Source: Bolinopsis microptera
Lineage: Eukaryota > Ctenophora > Tentaculata > Lobata > Bolinopsidae
Reading direction: 5' to 3'
DNA length: 64,000 nt
NCBI RefSeq assembly: GCF_026151205.1
Contig: NC_087082.1
Location: 1,764,001 to 1,828,000, forward strand
Shown here: in pieces, positions 63,471 to 64,000 of the stretch
Numbering within the stretch: the stretch's first letter is position 1
Layout of the letters: each line of letters opens with the position of its first letter
Translations under genes and position numbers: made by a program
The notes under the pieces: model-generated
Told to the model about the DNA's origin: nothing
Databases searched by the model: none
The model's input: only the letters and a program-made list of their open reading frames with translations

Positions 63471-63612
63471 AAAGAAACTGCTACTAACTGCTGCTCACTG
63501 CTGCTCACTGAGCAGCATGAGCAGTGAGCAGCAGTTAGTAGCAGTGAGCAGCAGTGAGCAGTAGTGAGCAGCAGTGAGCAGCAGTGAGCAGCAGTGAGCA
63601 GCAGTTAGCATT
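63471..63612. repeat. 10-bp minisatellite GAGCAGCAGT with palindromic start
   Basis: About ten GAGCAGCAGT-type units preceded by their reverse complement (ACTGCTGCTC twice, 63488-63510), so the single strand can fold into a hairpin of about 25 bp. Confidence 0.9.
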
Positions 63613-64000
63613 AGTTTCTTTTCGAATGCCTGCGCACGCGGTATCTGTACGTTACATATACTAATACATGGTTAAACTTAAATGTTTCCACGAACTAGAA
63701 CTCGGATTCATCTTCTGTGCAGTCCCAAAAAAACTTACTGCCATGGCGATGTTACTATAAAGGTGCTTTAATTTAAACAGACGGCTTGAGCTCGCGTGCG
63801 ACATGACATTAAGCATGATTTGCACGCGTGGCGCATTCCAATGTTCAAACAGCTAGCACGTGGCACCAGTGGCGTAACGTTGCCTGTTGGCGCCCCCCTG
63901 CCGAAAAAAGCGCCCCCCTGTTGGCGCCCCCTCCCCTTTTGGTGCCCCTCCCTAAAATTGAACAAATTAGGTGATTTTAAAGAATACGCCGGTAAAATCT
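63613..64000. other. Non-coding window end
   Basis: C-rich motifs GCGCCCCCCTG and GGCGCCCCCT occur at 63890-63950. No gene recognised. Confidence 0.4.

Overview
This is a eukaryotic, almost certainly metazoan, nuclear scaffold. It is AT-rich, has spliced genes with GT/AG introns, is crowded with LINEs, MITEs, foldback elements, minisatellites and a complete Ty3/gypsy-type LTR element, and contains one 100-N assembly gap (44934-45033). The only conserved housekeeping gene is an AARSD1 (alanyl-tRNA editing) orthologue, whose nine coding exons I could join to a 413-codon frame. The TE mix (CCCH-type and RRM-type LINE ORF1s, a CXC-domain transposon-like gene, tRNA-type SINE) suits an aquatic invertebrate, possibly a cnidarian or another early-branching animal, but the phylum is a guess.

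The main content (3.7-42.5 kb) is a tandem family of genes coding for a protein kinase domain fused to a KEN endoribonuclease domain, the catalytic architecture of IRE1 and RNase L. No ankyrin, transmembrane or luminal sensor part is visible in the coding exons. I call them C1 (3740), C2 (10447), A1 (14610), B1 (17357, KEN lost), A2 (19945), B2 (24743), A3 (29588, pseudogene), B3 (31032) and D (40980). All + strand copies except D replace DFG by DFE or DLE, while D keeps DFG. The KEN signature is I-R-N-(L/I)-Q-Q-H, closer to RNase L (IRNLGEH) than to IRE1 (MRNKKHH). D lies inside intron 5 of AARSD1 on the same strand. A two-exon AARSD1 fragment sits at 28906-29248 beside pseudogene A3.

The array grew by segmental duplication. 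C1 and C2 share 3' flanks. C2, A1 and A2 share an upstream block with a MITE, a poly-C run and an ACGACAATAT minisatellite. A1-B1 resembles A3-B3, including the intergenic DNA. A poly-C tract joins truncated B1 directly to the block upstream of A2, which is either a real recombination or an assembly collapse.

The right third (35-64 kb) is mostly mobile and repetitive: decayed reverse transcriptases (35-38 kb), a SINE, AARSD1 with nested kinase D (39-44.3 kb), inverted repeats, a 42-bp coding-like repeat followed by a 57-bp array full of splice-donor-like motifs and a 46-bp array (46.7-48.6 kb), a CXC-domain gene remnant between inverted repeats (49-51.6 kb), an intact LTR retrotransposon on the minus strand (51924-60355) with a 4-bp target duplication, and a foldback element with about 700-bp arms around a second 46-bp array (60763-63178).

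If expressed, the kinase-KEN proteins would be soluble RNA-cleaving enzymes switched by nucleotide binding and dimerisation. Their number, DFE change and leader uORFs suggest a lineage-specific stress or antiviral RNase system. That role is inference; the domain calls and gene layout are read directly.
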